From Corynebacterium pseudopelargi (GTDB taxonomy: Bacteria; Actinomycetota; Actinomycetes; Mycobacteriales; Mycobacteriaceae): 64,000 nucleotides of DNA. The translations under genes were made by a program, and so were the position numbers. The notes beneath the pieces are model-generated. The model made no database searches. It saw nothing but the letters and a program-made list of their open reading frames with translations, and was not told the origin of the DNA. Shown here one piece after another: positions 51,835 to 62,863 of this stretch. Numbering within the stretch: position 1 is the stretch's first letter; each line of letters starts with the position of its first letter. The DNA lies in the NCBI RefSeq assembly GCF_003814005.1, contig NZ_CP033898.1, positions 1,860,001 through 1,924,000 on the forward strand, given 5' to 3'.

Positions 51835-52536
51835 CTAATCAAGCTCGCGTTCACGCGCCCAGCGGCTTAAAGCATGGCGGTTGGATTGCTGCGTTTTACG
51901 CAAGATATTCGAGGCGTGCGTTTCTACAGTCTTAATAGAAATAAACAGCTCAGCGGCAATTTCTTTATAGGTATAGCCGCGAGCAAGCAAACGCAGCACC
52001 TCTAATTCCCGGCGAGTAAGCGCATCGACGATCGGATCATCGACCACCACACCAGATTCCACCGCAGCATCGCGTTCGGGCGCATCCACCACACCTGCGC
52101 CCACGGGGTCTGGTTTGGCAAAAGCATCGAGCACAAAACCTGCCAGACGCGGCGAAAACACCGCATCATTATCGGCTACCCGACGCACCGCCTGGATCAG
52201 CTCATCGCCGCTGATTGTTTTGGTGACGTAGCCGCGTGCCCCGGCGCGGATCACCTCGATCACATCCTCGGCGGCATCGGAGACACTGAGTGCCAAAAAC
52301 TTTGGGGGCTGTGTGGCGCTTTGTTCCAAGACCTCGCGCAGCACCCGCACGCCACCACCATCGGGCATGTGTACATCGAGCAAGACCACATCGGGGCAGG
52401 TGCGCACAATGTTCTCGATGGCCTCGGTGGTGGTGCCGGCCTCACCCACGATGGAAAAGGCAGCGCCGATTTCTGCGCGTACCCCAGCACGAAACACCTG
52501 GTGATCATCAACTAAAAACACCTTGATCTCATTCAC
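51835..52536 (-). CDS. LuxR/NarL-family response regulator
   Basis: 233 residues. The receiver domain has the acidic pocket (FLVDDHQVF, about 7-15) and the phospho-acceptor Asp in VVLLDVHMPDGGG (about 51). The linker is unusually long and acidic. The C-terminal GerE HTH is LTRRELEVLRLLARGYTYKEIAAELFISIKTVETHASNIL. It is translationally coupled to the kinase gene by a 4-bp overlap. Signal and targets are unknown; the kinase's PspC domain suggests envelope stress. Confidence 0.93.
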   Translation of the reverse strand: MNEIKVFLVDDHQVFRAGVRAEIGAAFSIVGEAGTTTEAIENIVRTCPDVVLLDVHMPDGGGVRVLREVLEQSATQPPKFLALSVSDAAEDVIEVIRAGARGYVTKTISGDELIQAVRRVADNDAVFSPRLAGFVLDAFAKPDPVGAGVVDAPERDAAVESGVVVDDPIVDALTRRELEVLRLLARGYTYKEIAAELFISIKTVETHASNILRKTQQSNRHALSRWARERELD

Positions 52537-53663
52537 CGCGCCACCTCCTGGTCCATTGCCACACGAATCTCTACCTCTGTGCCCTGCTCTGCACGGATGA
52601 TGGCCTGCCCGCCGGCACGCTCAATGCGCGCCATGATGGAATCCTGAATGCCGTGGCGGCTGGGGTCAATCGCATCGGGATCAAAGCCCGCGCCGCGATC
52701 ACGCACAAAAATCTGAAGCTCGCCAAAGATCAGCTCCGCATACACATCGCAGTGCTGCTCACCAGAGTGCTTCGCGGCATTGACCATGGCCTCGCGGGCG
52801 GCAGCCACCGCCTGATCGGCGTTGTGATTCATTGGGCAATCCTCGCCCACAAGCACAGGGGTAATGGTAATGCCGAAAGTATCTTCTACCTCTGCACAGG
52901 CATGCTCAATGGCAGCAAACACCGAGGCCTCCTGCCTGGGGGCAAAAAGCCACTGCCGCAACTCGCGCTCCTGGCGCCTGGCAAGCTGTTGCACCTCGGG
53001 CTCGGAAGAGCGCTTTTGTATCAGCGCCAGGGTTTGCAGCACCGAATCATGAAGCTGATTGGCAATCTGCACACGCTGAGCCTCCACAGCACTAGCCTCG
53101 CGCTCGGCGGTGAGCTTATCTAGAAAACCGCGGGCAAAAGGCAAGGCCAAGGCCCCTGCACCAAGCAAGGTCACCAGCACCGAGCTGAAAGCGGCAAAGA
53201 AATACGGGCCTTGCCACAACCGAAGCGAGCTCATCACACCGATACACACCAAGGCCACGCCCACCACGCTGAGCAACACCTTGCGGCTCGATTGCCGTGC
53301 CGTGGCACCCCAGACCACCACCGCGCCACAAAGAATCACCACAACAGGCAGCACCAAGGCAATACCAAAACCAAAACCAGCACCGAACGCGCAACCAAAG
53401 ATGGCAAGCACCACCAACGCCCACTGCGCAGGCTGCACCTGCGATTGCTCATGTGGCTCTTGCTGGGCAGGCTGCAAAGGCGAGAGCACCCACAAGGCGA
53501 TATACAGCACCAGGCCAAGACCGTTGGCAAAGCAGGCGGCAGCAAACAGCACCCGCACCGTCACGGTGGGTACACCGAGATGTTCGCCTAAGCCTCCTGC
53601 GACGCCGCCGAGCATGCGATCGCGGGAGCGTCGAAAAGCTGGGTAGGTGATCATGCTTGTCAT
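52533..53663 (-). CDS. PspC-domain sensor histidine kinase
   Basis: 376-residue HisKA_3-type kinase. The N-terminal PspC domain (RSRDRMLGGVAGGLGEHLGVPTVTVRVLFAAACFANGLGL, about 12-51) is followed by four to five membrane helices. The phospho-acceptor is the His in IANQLHDSVLQTLALI (about 210), and the ATPase domain has NAAKHSGEQ (N box) and RDRGAGFDPDAI (G1). The start is an ATG at 53663 or 53654. A copy of the dispersed 12-mer encodes part of AFRRSR at the N terminus. It is divergent from a second PspC protein at 53770, as in the liaFSR-like and cgtSR-type corynebacterial systems, so both probably sense membrane stress. Confidence 0.92.
   Translation of the reverse strand: MTSMITYPAFRRSRDRMLGGVAGGLGEHLGVPTVTVRVLFAAACFANGLGLVLYIALWVLSPLQPAQQEPHEQSQVQPAQWALVVLAIFGCAFGAGFGFGIALVLPVVVILCGAVVVWGATARQSSRKVLLSVVGVALVCIGVMSSLRLWQGPYFFAAFSSVLVTLLGAGALALPFARGFLDKLTAEREASAVEAQRVQIANQLHDSVLQTLALIQKRSSEPEVQQLARRQERELRQWLFAPRQEASVFAAIEHACAEVEDTFGITITPVLVGEDCPMNHNADQAVAAAREAMVNAAKHSGEQHCDVYAELIFGELQIFVRDRGAGFDPDAIDPSRHGIQDSIMARIERAGGQAIIRAEQGTEVEIRVAMDQEVAR
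53629..53640 (+). repeat. dispersed 12-mer CGTCGAAAAGCT
   Basis: Perfect copy in the N-terminal codons of the histidine kinase (antisense to it), with GGGAGC before and GCTGGG after. Confidence 0.75.
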
Positions 53664-53769
53664 TCTGGCACCCCGAGGATCTCAGGGGCATCAGGGAACA
53701 CCCTGAACTTTGCAAAATCAGGGCGAACCCCGATGTGCAAGCACCCTGCTTGGCACAATGATCAACAGC

Positions 53770-54636
53770 ATGAGTACCAATACTTTTTCTCAGATGCTCG
53801 CCACCCGGCCAGCACGCCTTCCCCGCGCAATGGAAGACTCCAACGCCAAAATAGCCGGCGTATGCGAAGGCATCGGCTTCCGCTTCCAAATCGATCCGCT
53901 GCTGCTCCGCGTGATCTTTGTTGGCCTCTCCTTCATCGGCATCGGCCCATTGCTCTACTGCACCCTCTGGTGGCTCATGCCGCGCTACCCACTGGAAACC
54001 TCCCCTGCGCAATCGCTACTGCAATACCCCGACGCGGAAAAAGAGCGCGCATCCAGGCTTCGCGCCGGCGGCTGGATCGGGCTGGCGGTCGTAGGTGCAG
54101 GCTGGATGTTTTTCATGCTCCTCGCCCGATTCATTGCGCTCATCGGCATCGTTGTCATCGGTGCACTGTGGTGGCTTCTGTATCTGCGCCACCCCGACCA
54201 GCCCCAAGCCTTAACACCAGAGGTGAGAAAAGAAGCCGCCCCTGTCCCACACCGCAGGCGCTGGCCTTGGGTCACAGCCGTGTGCGTGCTCATGATCGGC
54301 ACAGGTGCCGCCATAGCCATCGCGCAATCCTCGTTGTTTGAAAGCCACTACGAGCACGTTGATCAAGCAAGCGCCTTGGAATCGGAATACACCAGCGACT
54401 TCGGCAGCATGAACCTTGACCTGCAGGATCTGCAACCACTGAAGAAGTCTCAGACCGTGCTCGTGCAATCGCGCTATGGCAATGCTGGGGTGATCCTGCC
54501 GAACAAGACCAATTACGAACTCGAATGCCTCGACGGCAATACCCCGCAGTGCCAAAGCACCACCCACAAAGGCAAAGGGGCCTTACTCACAATCAAAGTG
54601 AGCTCGGGAAGATTCGGGCACGCCTGGGTGGAATAG
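53770..54636 (+). CDS. PspC-domain membrane protein
   Basis: 288 residues. A PspC domain (RAMEDSNAKIAGVCEGIGFRFQIDPLLLRVIFVGLSF, about 20-56) is followed by several membrane helices (LAVVGAGWMFFMLLARFIALIGIVVIGALWWLLYL and VTAVCVLMIGTGAAIAIAQ) and a C-terminal extracytoplasmic domain (about 200-288) with QTVLVQSRYGNAGVILPNKTNYELECLDG, resembling the LiaF/DUF2154 toastrack fold. The ATG at 53770 is preferred; earlier in-frame ATGs lie too near the divergent kinase. Likely the accessory protein of the adjacent two-component system. Confidence 0.85.
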   Translation: MSTNTFSQMLATRPARLPRAMEDSNAKIAGVCEGIGFRFQIDPLLLRVIFVGLSFIGIGPLLYCTLWWLMPRYPLETSPAQSLLQYPDAEKERASRLRAGGWIGLAVVGAGWMFFMLLARFIALIGIVVIGALWWLLYLRHPDQPQALTPEVRKEAAPVPHRRRWPWVTAVCVLMIGTGAAIAIAQSSLFESHYEHVDQASALESEYTSDFGSMNLDLQDLQPLKKSQTVLVQSRYGNAGVILPNKTNYELECLDGNTPQCQSTTHKGKGALLTIKVSSGRFGHAWVE

Positions 54637-54729
54637 CCGCGGGCCTGGGGCTGGGGTTTGCGACGGGTCTGGCCCGGGCGGCTGGCCTGGGCTTTGCTTT
54701 GCGACGGAGCCTGTGCCCCACAAACACCT

Positions 54730-54761
54730 CACCCCCACGCCTTGGTTAAGGCCTGGGGGTG
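54730..54761. terminator. bidirectional terminator
   Basis: CACCCCCACGCC (54730-54741) pairs, with one mismatch, with GGCCTGGGGGTG (54750-54761). It separates the PspC gene from the convergent guaA. Confidence 0.65.
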
Positions 54762-54786
54762 TTGTGGCTGGGTATAGCTGTGGGAA

Positions 54787-56364
54787 TTACTCCCACTCGA
54801 TGGTTCCCGGGGGCTTGGAGGTGCAGTCGAGCACCACGCGGTTCACATCGGGAACTTCATTGGTAATACGCGTAGAGATCTTCTCTAGTACTTCGTAGGG
54901 CAGGCGCGTCCAGTCGGCAGTCATGGCATCTTCAGAAGACACCGGGCGCAGCACGATGGGGTGGCCATAGGTGCGGCCATCGCCTTGCACGCCCACGGAG
55001 CGCACATCGGCCAGCAGCACCACGGGGCACTGCCAGATCTCGGAATCAAGCCCAGCGTTGGTCAATTCCGTGCGAGCAATCAGGTCTGCTGCGCGCAGGG
55101 TTTCAAGGCGCTCCTCGGTGACTTCACCGATGATGCGGATACCCAAACCAGGACCCGGGAAGGGCTGGCGGGCCACAATTTCCTCGGGCAGGCCAAGCTC
55201 ACGGCCTACGGCACGTACCTCATCCTTAAAGAGCAGGCGCAGCGGCTCAACGAGCTTGAATTCCACATCGTCTGGCAAACCGCCGACGTTGTGGTGGCTC
55301 TTAATATTCGCGGTACCGCTGCCGCCACCGGATTCCACCACATCCGGGTACAAGGTGCCTTGCACCAGGAAGTCCACGGTGGAGCCTTCAGGTGCGGATT
55401 CGAGCACGCCTGCAACGGCACGCTCAAAGGAGCGAATGAACTCCGCACCGATAGCCTTGCGCTTTGCCTCCGGTTCGCTCACACCGGCGAGCTTGGCTAG
55501 GAAGGCCTCGCGCTCATCCACGGTGACCAGCTTGGCGCCGGTGGCGGCCACGAAGTCTTGCTGTACTTGTTCGCGCTCGCCGGCGCGCAGCAGACCGTGA
55601 TCGACGAAAACGCAGGTGAGGCGATCGCCGATGGCGCGCTGCACAATCGCTGCAGCCACGGCGGAATCAACACCGCCGGACAGGCCACAAATGGCGCGTC
55701 CTTCTGGACCTACCTGCTCGCGTACTGCCTGGACGAGTTCTTCGGCAATATTGGCAGCAGTCCAGTTCTGCTCAAGGCCTGCTACCTCGGTAAGGAAGCG
55801 GCTAAGCACCTCTTGGCCATGAGGAGAGTGCAGTACCTCGGGGTGGTATTGCACGCCTGCCATGCGCTTTTCTAGATTTTCAAAGGCCGCAACGGGAGCA
55901 CCGTCGGTGCTGGCGGTGACCTCGAAGCCTGCGGGCGCTTCAGATACGGCATCGCCGTGGCTCATCCACACCTTGTGCTCGTCTTCGAAGCCTTGGTGCA
56001 GCACACCGCCGGATACTTGCATATCGGTGCGGCCGTATTCGCGGTTGCCGGTATTAGCCACCGTGCCGCCAAGGGCATGCGTCATGGCTTGGAAGCCGTA
56101 GCAGATGCCGAATACTGGCACGCCGAGTTCGAGAATCTCAGGATCTAAAGAGGGGGCGCCATCGGCGTACACCGAGCTGGGGCCGCCTGATAGCACCAGC
56201 GCTGCTGGGTGCTTGGCGCGGATCTCCTCAGCGGACATCGTATGCGGCACGACCTCCGAGTAGAGATTGGCCTCGCGCACACGCCGCGCGATGAGCTGTG
56301 CGTACTGGGCGCCGAAATCGACGACCAGCACCGGATCATGGTGTTGTGGGGTCTGCTCAGTCAC
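54787..56364 (-). CDS. guaA: GMP synthase (glutamine-hydrolysing)
   Basis: 525 residues. The class I glutamine amidotransferase domain has the nucleophile Cys in FGICYGFQ (about 86), and the His/Glu pair in [11 protein letters not shown]. The ATP pyrophosphatase domain has the P-loop [12 protein letters not shown] (about 235) and the dimerisation domain has [26 protein letters not shown] at 56364 ([20 protein letters not shown]) gives the standard length; the frame above it is untranslated. Converts XMP to GMP and belongs with guaB and guaB3 downstream of the PTS gene. Confidence 0.96.
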   Translation of the reverse strand: MTEQTPQHHDPVLVVDFGAQYAQLIARRVREANLYSEVVPHTMSAEEIRAKHPAALVLSGGPSSVYADGAPSLDPEILELGVPVFGICYGFQAMTHALGGTVANTGNREYGRTDMQVSGGVLHQGFEDEHKVWMSHGDAVSEAPAGFEVTASTDGAPVAAFENLEKRMAGVQYHPEVLHSPHGQEVLSRFLTEVAGLEQNWTAANIAEELVQAVREQVGPEGRAICGLSGGVDSAVAAAIVQRAIGDRLTCVFVDHGLLRAGEREQVQQDFVAATGAKLVTVDEREAFLAKLAGVSEPEAKRKAIGAEFIRSFERAVAGVLESAPEGSTVDFLVQGTLYPDVVESGGGSGTANIKSHHNVGGLPDDVEFKLVEPLRLLFKDEVRAVGRELGLPEEIVARQPFPGPGLGIRIIGEVTEERLETLRAADLIARTELTNAGLDSEIWQCPVVLLADVRSVGVQGDGRTYGHPIVLRPVSSEDAMTADWTRLPYEVLEKISTRITNEVPDVNRVVLDCTSKPPGTIEWE

Positions 56365-56534
56365 GTCTGTGAGTCTAACCCAGCACCCCGGATTGGCCGG
56401 AACTGTGTACCCGCATAATCTCACAGCACTGTTGTGCAGGATCACCCCGCGCCGATTCCTATGCCCACTCAAACAGAATTTAAACTAATTTTTGTTGAAC
56501 TATGTGTGAACATTTTTGATTCCGAGAAGAAGCG

Positions 56535-58469
56535 ATGACTATGGCCAAACCCAAAACCATTCTTGCCATCACCGCCTGCCCCACAGGCATCGCCCATACC
56601 TATATGGCCGCCGAAAACCTCAGCCAAGCCGCCGAGGAACTTGGCTATGAGCTCAAGGTGGAAACCCACGGCTCCGTGGGGGTTGAGAACCCCTTTAGCC
56701 AGGAAGATATCGACGCAGCCGACGCGATCGTGGTGGCCGCCGATAAACAAATTGATCTCTCCCGCTTCCACGGCATGCCAGCGGTAATTACCGGGGTAAG
56801 CGAGGGTATTCGCAACCCCAAGGGCTTGCTCGAACGCACCGCCACCGCCACCCCACTGGCAACCGGCGGCACCAAGGATGCTGCCGCAGCCCAGGCCGGC
56901 AGCAACGGCGCCAATGTCGTGTACAAGGCGCTGATGAATGGTGTCTCGCACATGATCCCCTTCGTGGTGGCCGGCGGTCTGCTCATCGCCATCGCCTTGT
57001 CCATTGGTGGCGAGCCCACCCAAGAAGGGCTCGTGATCCCCGAAGGTTCCTTCTGGGCCACCATCTCTGCGGTAGGCGCGCTCGCCTTCACCCTCATGGT
57101 GCCGATCCTTTCTGGCTACATCGCCATGGCGATTGCCGATCGCCCAGGGCTAGCACCAGGCATGATCACCGGCTATATCGCAATTTCCGGGGATCTCTAC
57201 CACTCTGAGGCCGGTGCTGGATTCCTTGGCGGCATCATCACAGGTTTTGCCTCCGGCTACCTGGCATTGGCGCTAAAAAAGATCCCCGTGCACCGCTATG
57301 TGCAGCCGATCATGCCGATCATCATCATTCCCGTGGTCACCACCTTGTTGGTGGCACTGGCATTTATCTACATCATCGGCGCACCAGTAGCTGGGGTGTT
57401 TGAATTCCTCACCAACTGGCTCGCAGGCATGCAGGGCAGCAGCGTGATCCTGCTTGGCGCCATCCTCGGTGCCATGGCCGGTTTTGATATGGGCGGGCCT
57501 GTAAACAAAACGGCCTTCCTATTCTCCGGTGGCCTGATTGCCTCGGGCAACGCCATGCCCATGGGCATGATGGCAGCCGCGATTGCTACCCCACCGCTTG
57601 GCATGGGCCTTGCCACCTTGCTTCGCCGCAACTGGTTTAGCAAACAAGAGGCAGAATCGGGCATCGCCGCACTCTTCATGGGCTTTTTCGGTATCACTGA
57701 AGGCGCCATTCCTTTCGCCGCGGCTCGCCCGCTGCAGATCATCCCGGCCAACGTGATCGGCGGTGCCCTCGCCGGTGGCTTAGCTGGTGTGTTCTCAGTC
57801 CAAGACCACGTGATGCACGGCGGGCCGATCGTCGCAGTCTTGGGTGCGGTAGATAACGTGGCCGGCTTCTTCATCGCCATCGCCGTAGGCACCGTGGTCA
57901 CAGCCGCTGTGGCCTTGGCCTTGATGTCGCTCCAACGCCGCTCCACCCCTAAGCAACCAAGCACCACCCCCGCCTCGCCTGCCGAGGCCAGCAAGCCTGC
58001 CCAGGAAGGCATTGCCGATTTGCTTGCCGACGACGCCGTTGTGCTCGATACCCTTGCCGCCAGCAAGGAAGACATCATTCACTTGCTAGCAGAGCACGCC
58101 ATGGTGGCCGATAAAGTGCATGACGTTGGAGGTGCGGTGGCCGCAGCCCTAGTGCGCGAAGCAAAGTTCTCCACCGCAGTAGGCAATGGCATTGCCATCC
58201 CCCACCTCAAAGACGATGCGGTGAGCTCTCCATTTATCGCCTTTGGCCGCGTGATCGAAGGCCTGGAATGGGATGCACCTGATAATCAGCCCGTACACAT
58301 GGTGTTCTTGTTAGGCGTGCCGGCCTCCAATACCGGCAACCAGCACCTCAAGATTTTGGCGCAGCTTTCGCGGGCGCTGATGAAGCAGCCGGTGCGCGAA
58401 GCATTGCTTGAAGCCACCACGCCACAGCAGGTACGCGCTGCCATCGAGCAGACCCAGCCTGCCAATTAG
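56535..58469 (+). CDS. fructose-type PTS permease, EIIBCA
   Basis: 644-residue single-chain phosphotransferase permease in the order B-C-A. EIIB (1-100): ITACPTGIAHTYMAAENL with the phospho-Cys (about 14). EIIC (about 130-480): GVSHMIPFVVAGGLLIAIAL then GFDMGGPVNKTAFLF and FFGITEGAIPFAAARPLQIIP. EIIA (about 500-640): VGNGIAIPHLKDDAV with the phospho-His. It imports and phosphorylates fructose or a related sugar. No fruK or regulator gene is adjacent and it sits alone inside the gua cluster on the opposite strand. A regulatory site is not obvious, apart from imperfect TTGAAC/GTGAAC repeats at about 56494-56515. Confidence 0.93.
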   Translation: MTMAKPKTILAITACPTGIAHTYMAAENLSQAAEELGYELKVETHGSVGVENPFSQEDIDAADAIVVAADKQIDLSRFHGMPAVITGVSEGIRNPKGLLERTATATPLATGGTKDAAAAQAGSNGANVVYKALMNGVSHMIPFVVAGGLLIAIALSIGGEPTQEGLVIPEGSFWATISAVGALAFTLMVPILSGYIAMAIADRPGLAPGMITGYIAISGDLYHSEAGAGFLGGIITGFASGYLALALKKIPVHRYVQPIMPIIIIPVVTTLLVALAFIYIIGAPVAGVFEFLTNWLAGMQGSSVILLGAILGAMAGFDMGGPVNKTAFLFSGGLIASGNAMPMGMMAAAIATPPLGMGLATLLRRNWFSKQEAESGIAALFMGFFGITEGAIPFAAARPLQIIPANVIGGALAGGLAGVFSVQDHVMHGGPIVAVLGAVDNVAGFFIAIAVGTVVTAAVALALMSLQRRSTPKQPSTTPASPAEASKPAQEGIADLLADDAVVLDTLAASKEDIIHLLAEHAMVADKVHDVGGAVAAALVREAKFSTAVGNGIAIPHLKDDAVSSPFIAFGRVIEGLEWDAPDNQPVHMVFLLGVPASNTGNQHLKILAQLSRALMKQPVREALLEATTPQQVRAAIEQTQPAN

Positions 58470-58482
58470 AACCCCCAAGAAA

Positions 58483-58525
58483 AACGCCGCCGAACACCTG
58501 CAAAATGCAGAGGCTTGGCGGCGTT
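58483..58525. terminator. hairpin after PTS gene
   Basis: AACGCCGCC (58483-58491) pairs with GGCGGCGTT (58517-58525). The loop holds a second small hairpin, CTGC-AAAAT-GCAG. Shared with the convergent guaB3. Confidence 0.7.
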
Positions 58526-58538
58526 GTGGTGTGCTGGC

Positions 58539-59666
58539 CTAGGGGTAGATGACCAGATCTACCTTTTGGAACTTCTTTAAGTCGGTGTAGCCACACTTTG
58601 CCATTGCGCGCTTGAGTGCACCTACAAAGTTCTGCTCGCCGTACACGCTTGCAGAAGGCCCATGCAGCAACACCTCAAGGGTGGTGCGATCTCCTTCCGT
58701 ACCAACGATCTGGCCTCGGGGGAAGCGCGGGTGAGCAGCAGCAGAAGGCCAAAACGCACCCTTGGCCGGTGCTTCTTCGGCGGCAGCCAAAGGCGCACCG
58801 AGGACCACGGCATCTGCGCCGCAGGCGATGGCCTTCACCGCGTCGCCGGAAAGGTATAGATCACCATCGGCAATCACATGCACATAGCGGCCACCAGTTT
58901 CATCCAAGTAATCGCGCCTAGCTGCAGCAACGTCAGCGATAGCAGTTGCCAGCGGCGTGCTAATGCCCAGCGCAAGATCATTGGTATTAAAGCCGCCGCC
59001 GACGATCACGCCCACTGCACCGGCGCGCATGAGGTGCAAGGCGGTGGTGTAGTCGTTGACACCGCCGGCGATCACCGGCACATCGACGCTGCCGATGAAC
59101 TCTTTGAGGTTTAAAGGCTCCCCGCCTTGTTCAACGTGCTCGGCGGAAATGATGGTGCCTTGCACCACCAGCAATTCCACGCCCGCCTTGATCAGTGCTG
59201 GGGCAAGTTCGCGGCAGCGCTGCGGAGACACGCGCACTGCCACCGTGGCGCCAGCATCGCGCACCTGCGCTATGCGCTCGGCCAAAAGATCTTCATCTAA
59301 GGGTGCTTGGTGCAATTCCTGCAAGGTGCGGATGGCTTTGCTTTGATCCTCGTTGAGGAAATCACCGCGTGCCTCAAGCACCTTTGCCACAGCGGCATCG
59401 AAGTCGGCGTGGCGGGCAAGCAGGCCTTCGGCGTTGAGCACACCGAGGCCGCCTTGCTTATCCATCTCGATCACGAACTCCGGAGAAGCCAGTGCATCGG
59501 TGGGGTGCGACATAAAAGGCACGTCGAAGGTGTAGGCGTCGATATTCCAGGTGGTGTCTACGTCCTTAGAAGAGCGGGTACGGCGCGCAGGCACCAAAGA
59601 AAGCTGATTCAGGTGGTAGGCGCGGCGAGCCTCGCGGCCTTGGCCAATTTCTACAAAATCTCGCAT
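58539..59666 (-). CDS. guaB3: GuaB3-family IMP dehydrogenase-related protein
   Basis: 375 residues. An IMPDH-fold barrel with FDVPFMSHPTDALASPEF, MDKQGGLGVLNAEGL and VPVIAGGVNDYTTALHLMRAGAVGVIVGGG. It has no CBS domains and lacks the catalytic Cys loop (GPGSICTT) present in the neighbouring guaB, replacing it with GGFNTNDLALGISTPL. This is characteristic of the actinobacterial GuaB3 group, whose reaction is debated. It is downstream of guaB (36 bp), so the two form one operon. Confidence 0.92.
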   Translation of the reverse strand: MRDFVEIGQGREARRAYHLNQLSLVPARRTRSSKDVDTTWNIDAYTFDVPFMSHPTDALASPEFVIEMDKQGGLGVLNAEGLLARHADFDAAVAKVLEARGDFLNEDQSKAIRTLQELHQAPLDEDLLAERIAQVRDAGATVAVRVSPQRCRELAPALIKAGVELLVVQGTIISAEHVEQGGEPLNLKEFIGSVDVPVIAGGVNDYTTALHLMRAGAVGVIVGGGFNTNDLALGISTPLATAIADVAAARRDYLDETGGRYVHVIADGDLYLSGDAVKAIACGADAVVLGAPLAAAEEAPAKGAFWPSAAAHPRFPRGQIVGTEGDRTTLEVLLHGPSASVYGEQNFVGALKRAMAKCGYTDLKKFQKVDLVIYP

Positions 59667-59702
59667 GAGGTCAGTTCGATTCCCTTGTATCTGTGGGCGG
59701 CG

Positions 59703-61280
<1,578 letters not shown>

Positions 61281-61411
61281 CTAGCCTACCGCGTTGGGCA
61301 ATCAGGGCTTGGCTCCTGCTCGTCTTGCCACCTCTAACACCCCCGACTGTGCATTTATTGCCCGGCCTTGGTACTTGAAACCAAAGGCTTACCCCATTTA
61401 GGCTGGCTTGG

Positions 61412-61786
61412 GTGAGCTTCGACTGGCAAATGCCCAAAGACCCCTTCGCCGACGACGATTTCGACCCGGCTTCGCTGTTTGACGACGAAGAAGAACAGCT
61501 CCCGCCGCTGAGCGATCAAGAACGCGAGCAAATCAAACAAGAGCTCCAGTTCGTCTACCAATTCCGTGCAGCGCTGCTCCCTAAAGGCGTGATGGGTGTG
61601 GTGGCTATCTGCGAGGAGTGCCAAGAAGAGCACTACTACGACTGGGACATCATGATTAACAACATGCGCGCCACCTTGGCCGGAGAGCTCAGCCCCGCGC
61701 ATGAACCCAGCATGAACCCCAACCCCAATGCCTATGTGCCCTGGGATTATTGCCTCGGCTATATCGACGGCATGAGCAGGCGCTAG
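61412..61786 (+). CDS. DUF5319-family protein
   Basis: 124-residue acidic protein. The N terminus SFDWQMPKDPFADDDFDPAS and the central VYQFRAALLPKGVMGVVAICEECQEEHYYDWDIMINNM match the DUF5319 family that lies next to guaB and sigD in corynebacteria. The CEEC pair could bind a metal. Start is GTG at 61412; TAGGCT about 7 bp upstream suggests a leaderless promoter. A near-perfect terminator follows. Function unknown. Confidence 0.83.
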   Translation: MSFDWQMPKDPFADDDFDPASLFDDEEEQLPPLSDQEREQIKQELQFVYQFRAALLPKGVMGVVAICEECQEEHYYDWDIMINNMRATLAGELSPAHEPSMNPNPNAYVPWDYCLGYIDGMSRR

Positions 61787-61796
61787 CAACAACACC

Positions 61797-61827
61797 AAAG
61801 CCCGGATCAATAATTGATCCGGGCTTT
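61797..61827 (+). terminator. strong bidirectional terminator
   Basis: AAAGCCCGGATCAA (61797-61810) and TTGATCCGGGCTTT (61814-61827) are perfect 14-bp arms with a 3-nt loop, between the DUF5319 gene and the convergent rsdA. Confidence 0.9.
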
Positions 61828-61906
61828 AAGCGTTTCTGGCTCAGCTTCGCGGCCACTTAGCTATTTTGCCGCTTGGCTAGCTGGCGCCTTGGTTACTTTG
61901 GGCTGT

Positions 61907-62863
61907 TTAGCGCTCCATCGCCGGTGCTACTTCTTGCACAACCTCGCTAATGCTGCGAGAGATACCATCGACGGGATCTTCAATCCCAGGCTGCGCCTCA
62001 GCATTTTCCTCAACCGGGGGCGCATTACGCACACCAGTTTCTTCCTCTACGGGATCCTCGGTAGAAGGCTCACCGGCATCTGGGGTGGCCTCCACCGTGG
62101 GCTCGGAAGTACGAGAGGTTTCCGAAGCGGGAGACTTTTCCTCGTTCTTCGTCTTGGTAACCGTCGTGGTTTCCTTATCGGGCGCCGGCGCGGTGGTAGT
62201 GACCGTGGCAGTAATCGTGGTGGATACGCGATCTACCAGCGACTGCCCCACCTTGCGGCCTTCGGGCTTCATGCGGTCTACCAACGCCTGGGCCTCTGCC
62301 AGTTTGCGCTTGGCACCCTCAATATCACCGCTGGCTTTCAGGTCATTGGCTTCTTGGAGCGCAGATGCTAATTGCACCACTTCGACGTCGTTGCCGCCAA
62401 AGATCTGCTGGTTAAGCCCATACAGGGGGCTGCCTGGCTCTGCGTTATGGATGGCCACACCACTGCCGGCGATCAAGGCGGTAGCTGCTGCCGCACCCAC
62501 CATGCCGTGGAAGACTGCCCGTGCTGGGCGGTGCAGCGGCACTACCTCGGCCACATCGGCATCGCTTGCTGGATCTTCGGCTGCAAAACGGCCTCGCCTG
62601 CGCGGTGCAGGAGCATCTACTGCCGGCATCTCATTGGTTAATGCCTGGTCACGAAAATCAAAGCCAAGTTCTGCCAGCGTCGGTGCCTTGGGCATGTCGG
62701 CGCTGACTTCTTCACGCGCTTGGAGGAATAAGGCCGCTAACTCATCGCGACCATCGCTGGGATCAACACCCTGCGCAAGCGCGCTCAAGAAGGCGTCGTC
62801 CTCGCGCAGCTGTTCAAGCTGCCGACGAGTCACGCCCTCCTGCTTCGGGTGCCGCCTATTCAT
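61907..62863 (-). CDS. rsdA: anti-sigma-D factor RsdA-like
   Basis: 318-residue single-pass protein. The N-terminal cytoplasmic part (MNRRHPKQEGVTRRQLEQLR, then DDAFLSALAQGVDPSDGRDELA and LGFDFR) would hold SigD; one helix AVFHGMVGAAAATALIAGSGVAIH (about 115-138) anchors it; the outer part is helical (EVVQLASALQEANDLKASGD) then a Thr/Pro/Glu-rich tail. The ATG at 62863 overlaps the sigD stop by 8 bp; an in-frame GTG at 62869 is also possible. Co-translation with sigD fits a sigma/anti-sigma pair for mycolate-envelope stress. Confidence 0.9.
   Translation of the reverse strand: MNRRHPKQEGVTRRQLEQLREDDAFLSALAQGVDPSDGRDELAALFLQAREEVSADMPKAPTLAELGFDFRDQALTNEMPAVDAPAPRRRGRFAAEDPASDADVAEVVPLHRPARAVFHGMVGAAAATALIAGSGVAIHNAEPGSPLYGLNQQIFGGNDVEVVQLASALQEANDLKASGDIEGAKRKLAEAQALVDRMKPEGRKVGQSLVDRVSTTITATVTTTAPAPDKETTTVTKTKNEEKSPASETSRTSEPTVEATPDAGEPSTEDPVEEETGVRNAPPVEENAEAQPGIEDPVDGISRSISEVVQEVAPAMER

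Noticed and set aside
56494-56515. TTGAAC/GTGAAC repeats before the PTS gene as a sugar repressor site
   Set aside because: The dyad is too imperfect to assign to SugR, FruR or GlxR.
59650-59690. GTTCGATTCC resembling a tRNA T-arm
   Set aside because: No acceptor stem, D-arm or anticodon stem can be folded around it; it is the guaB3 start region.
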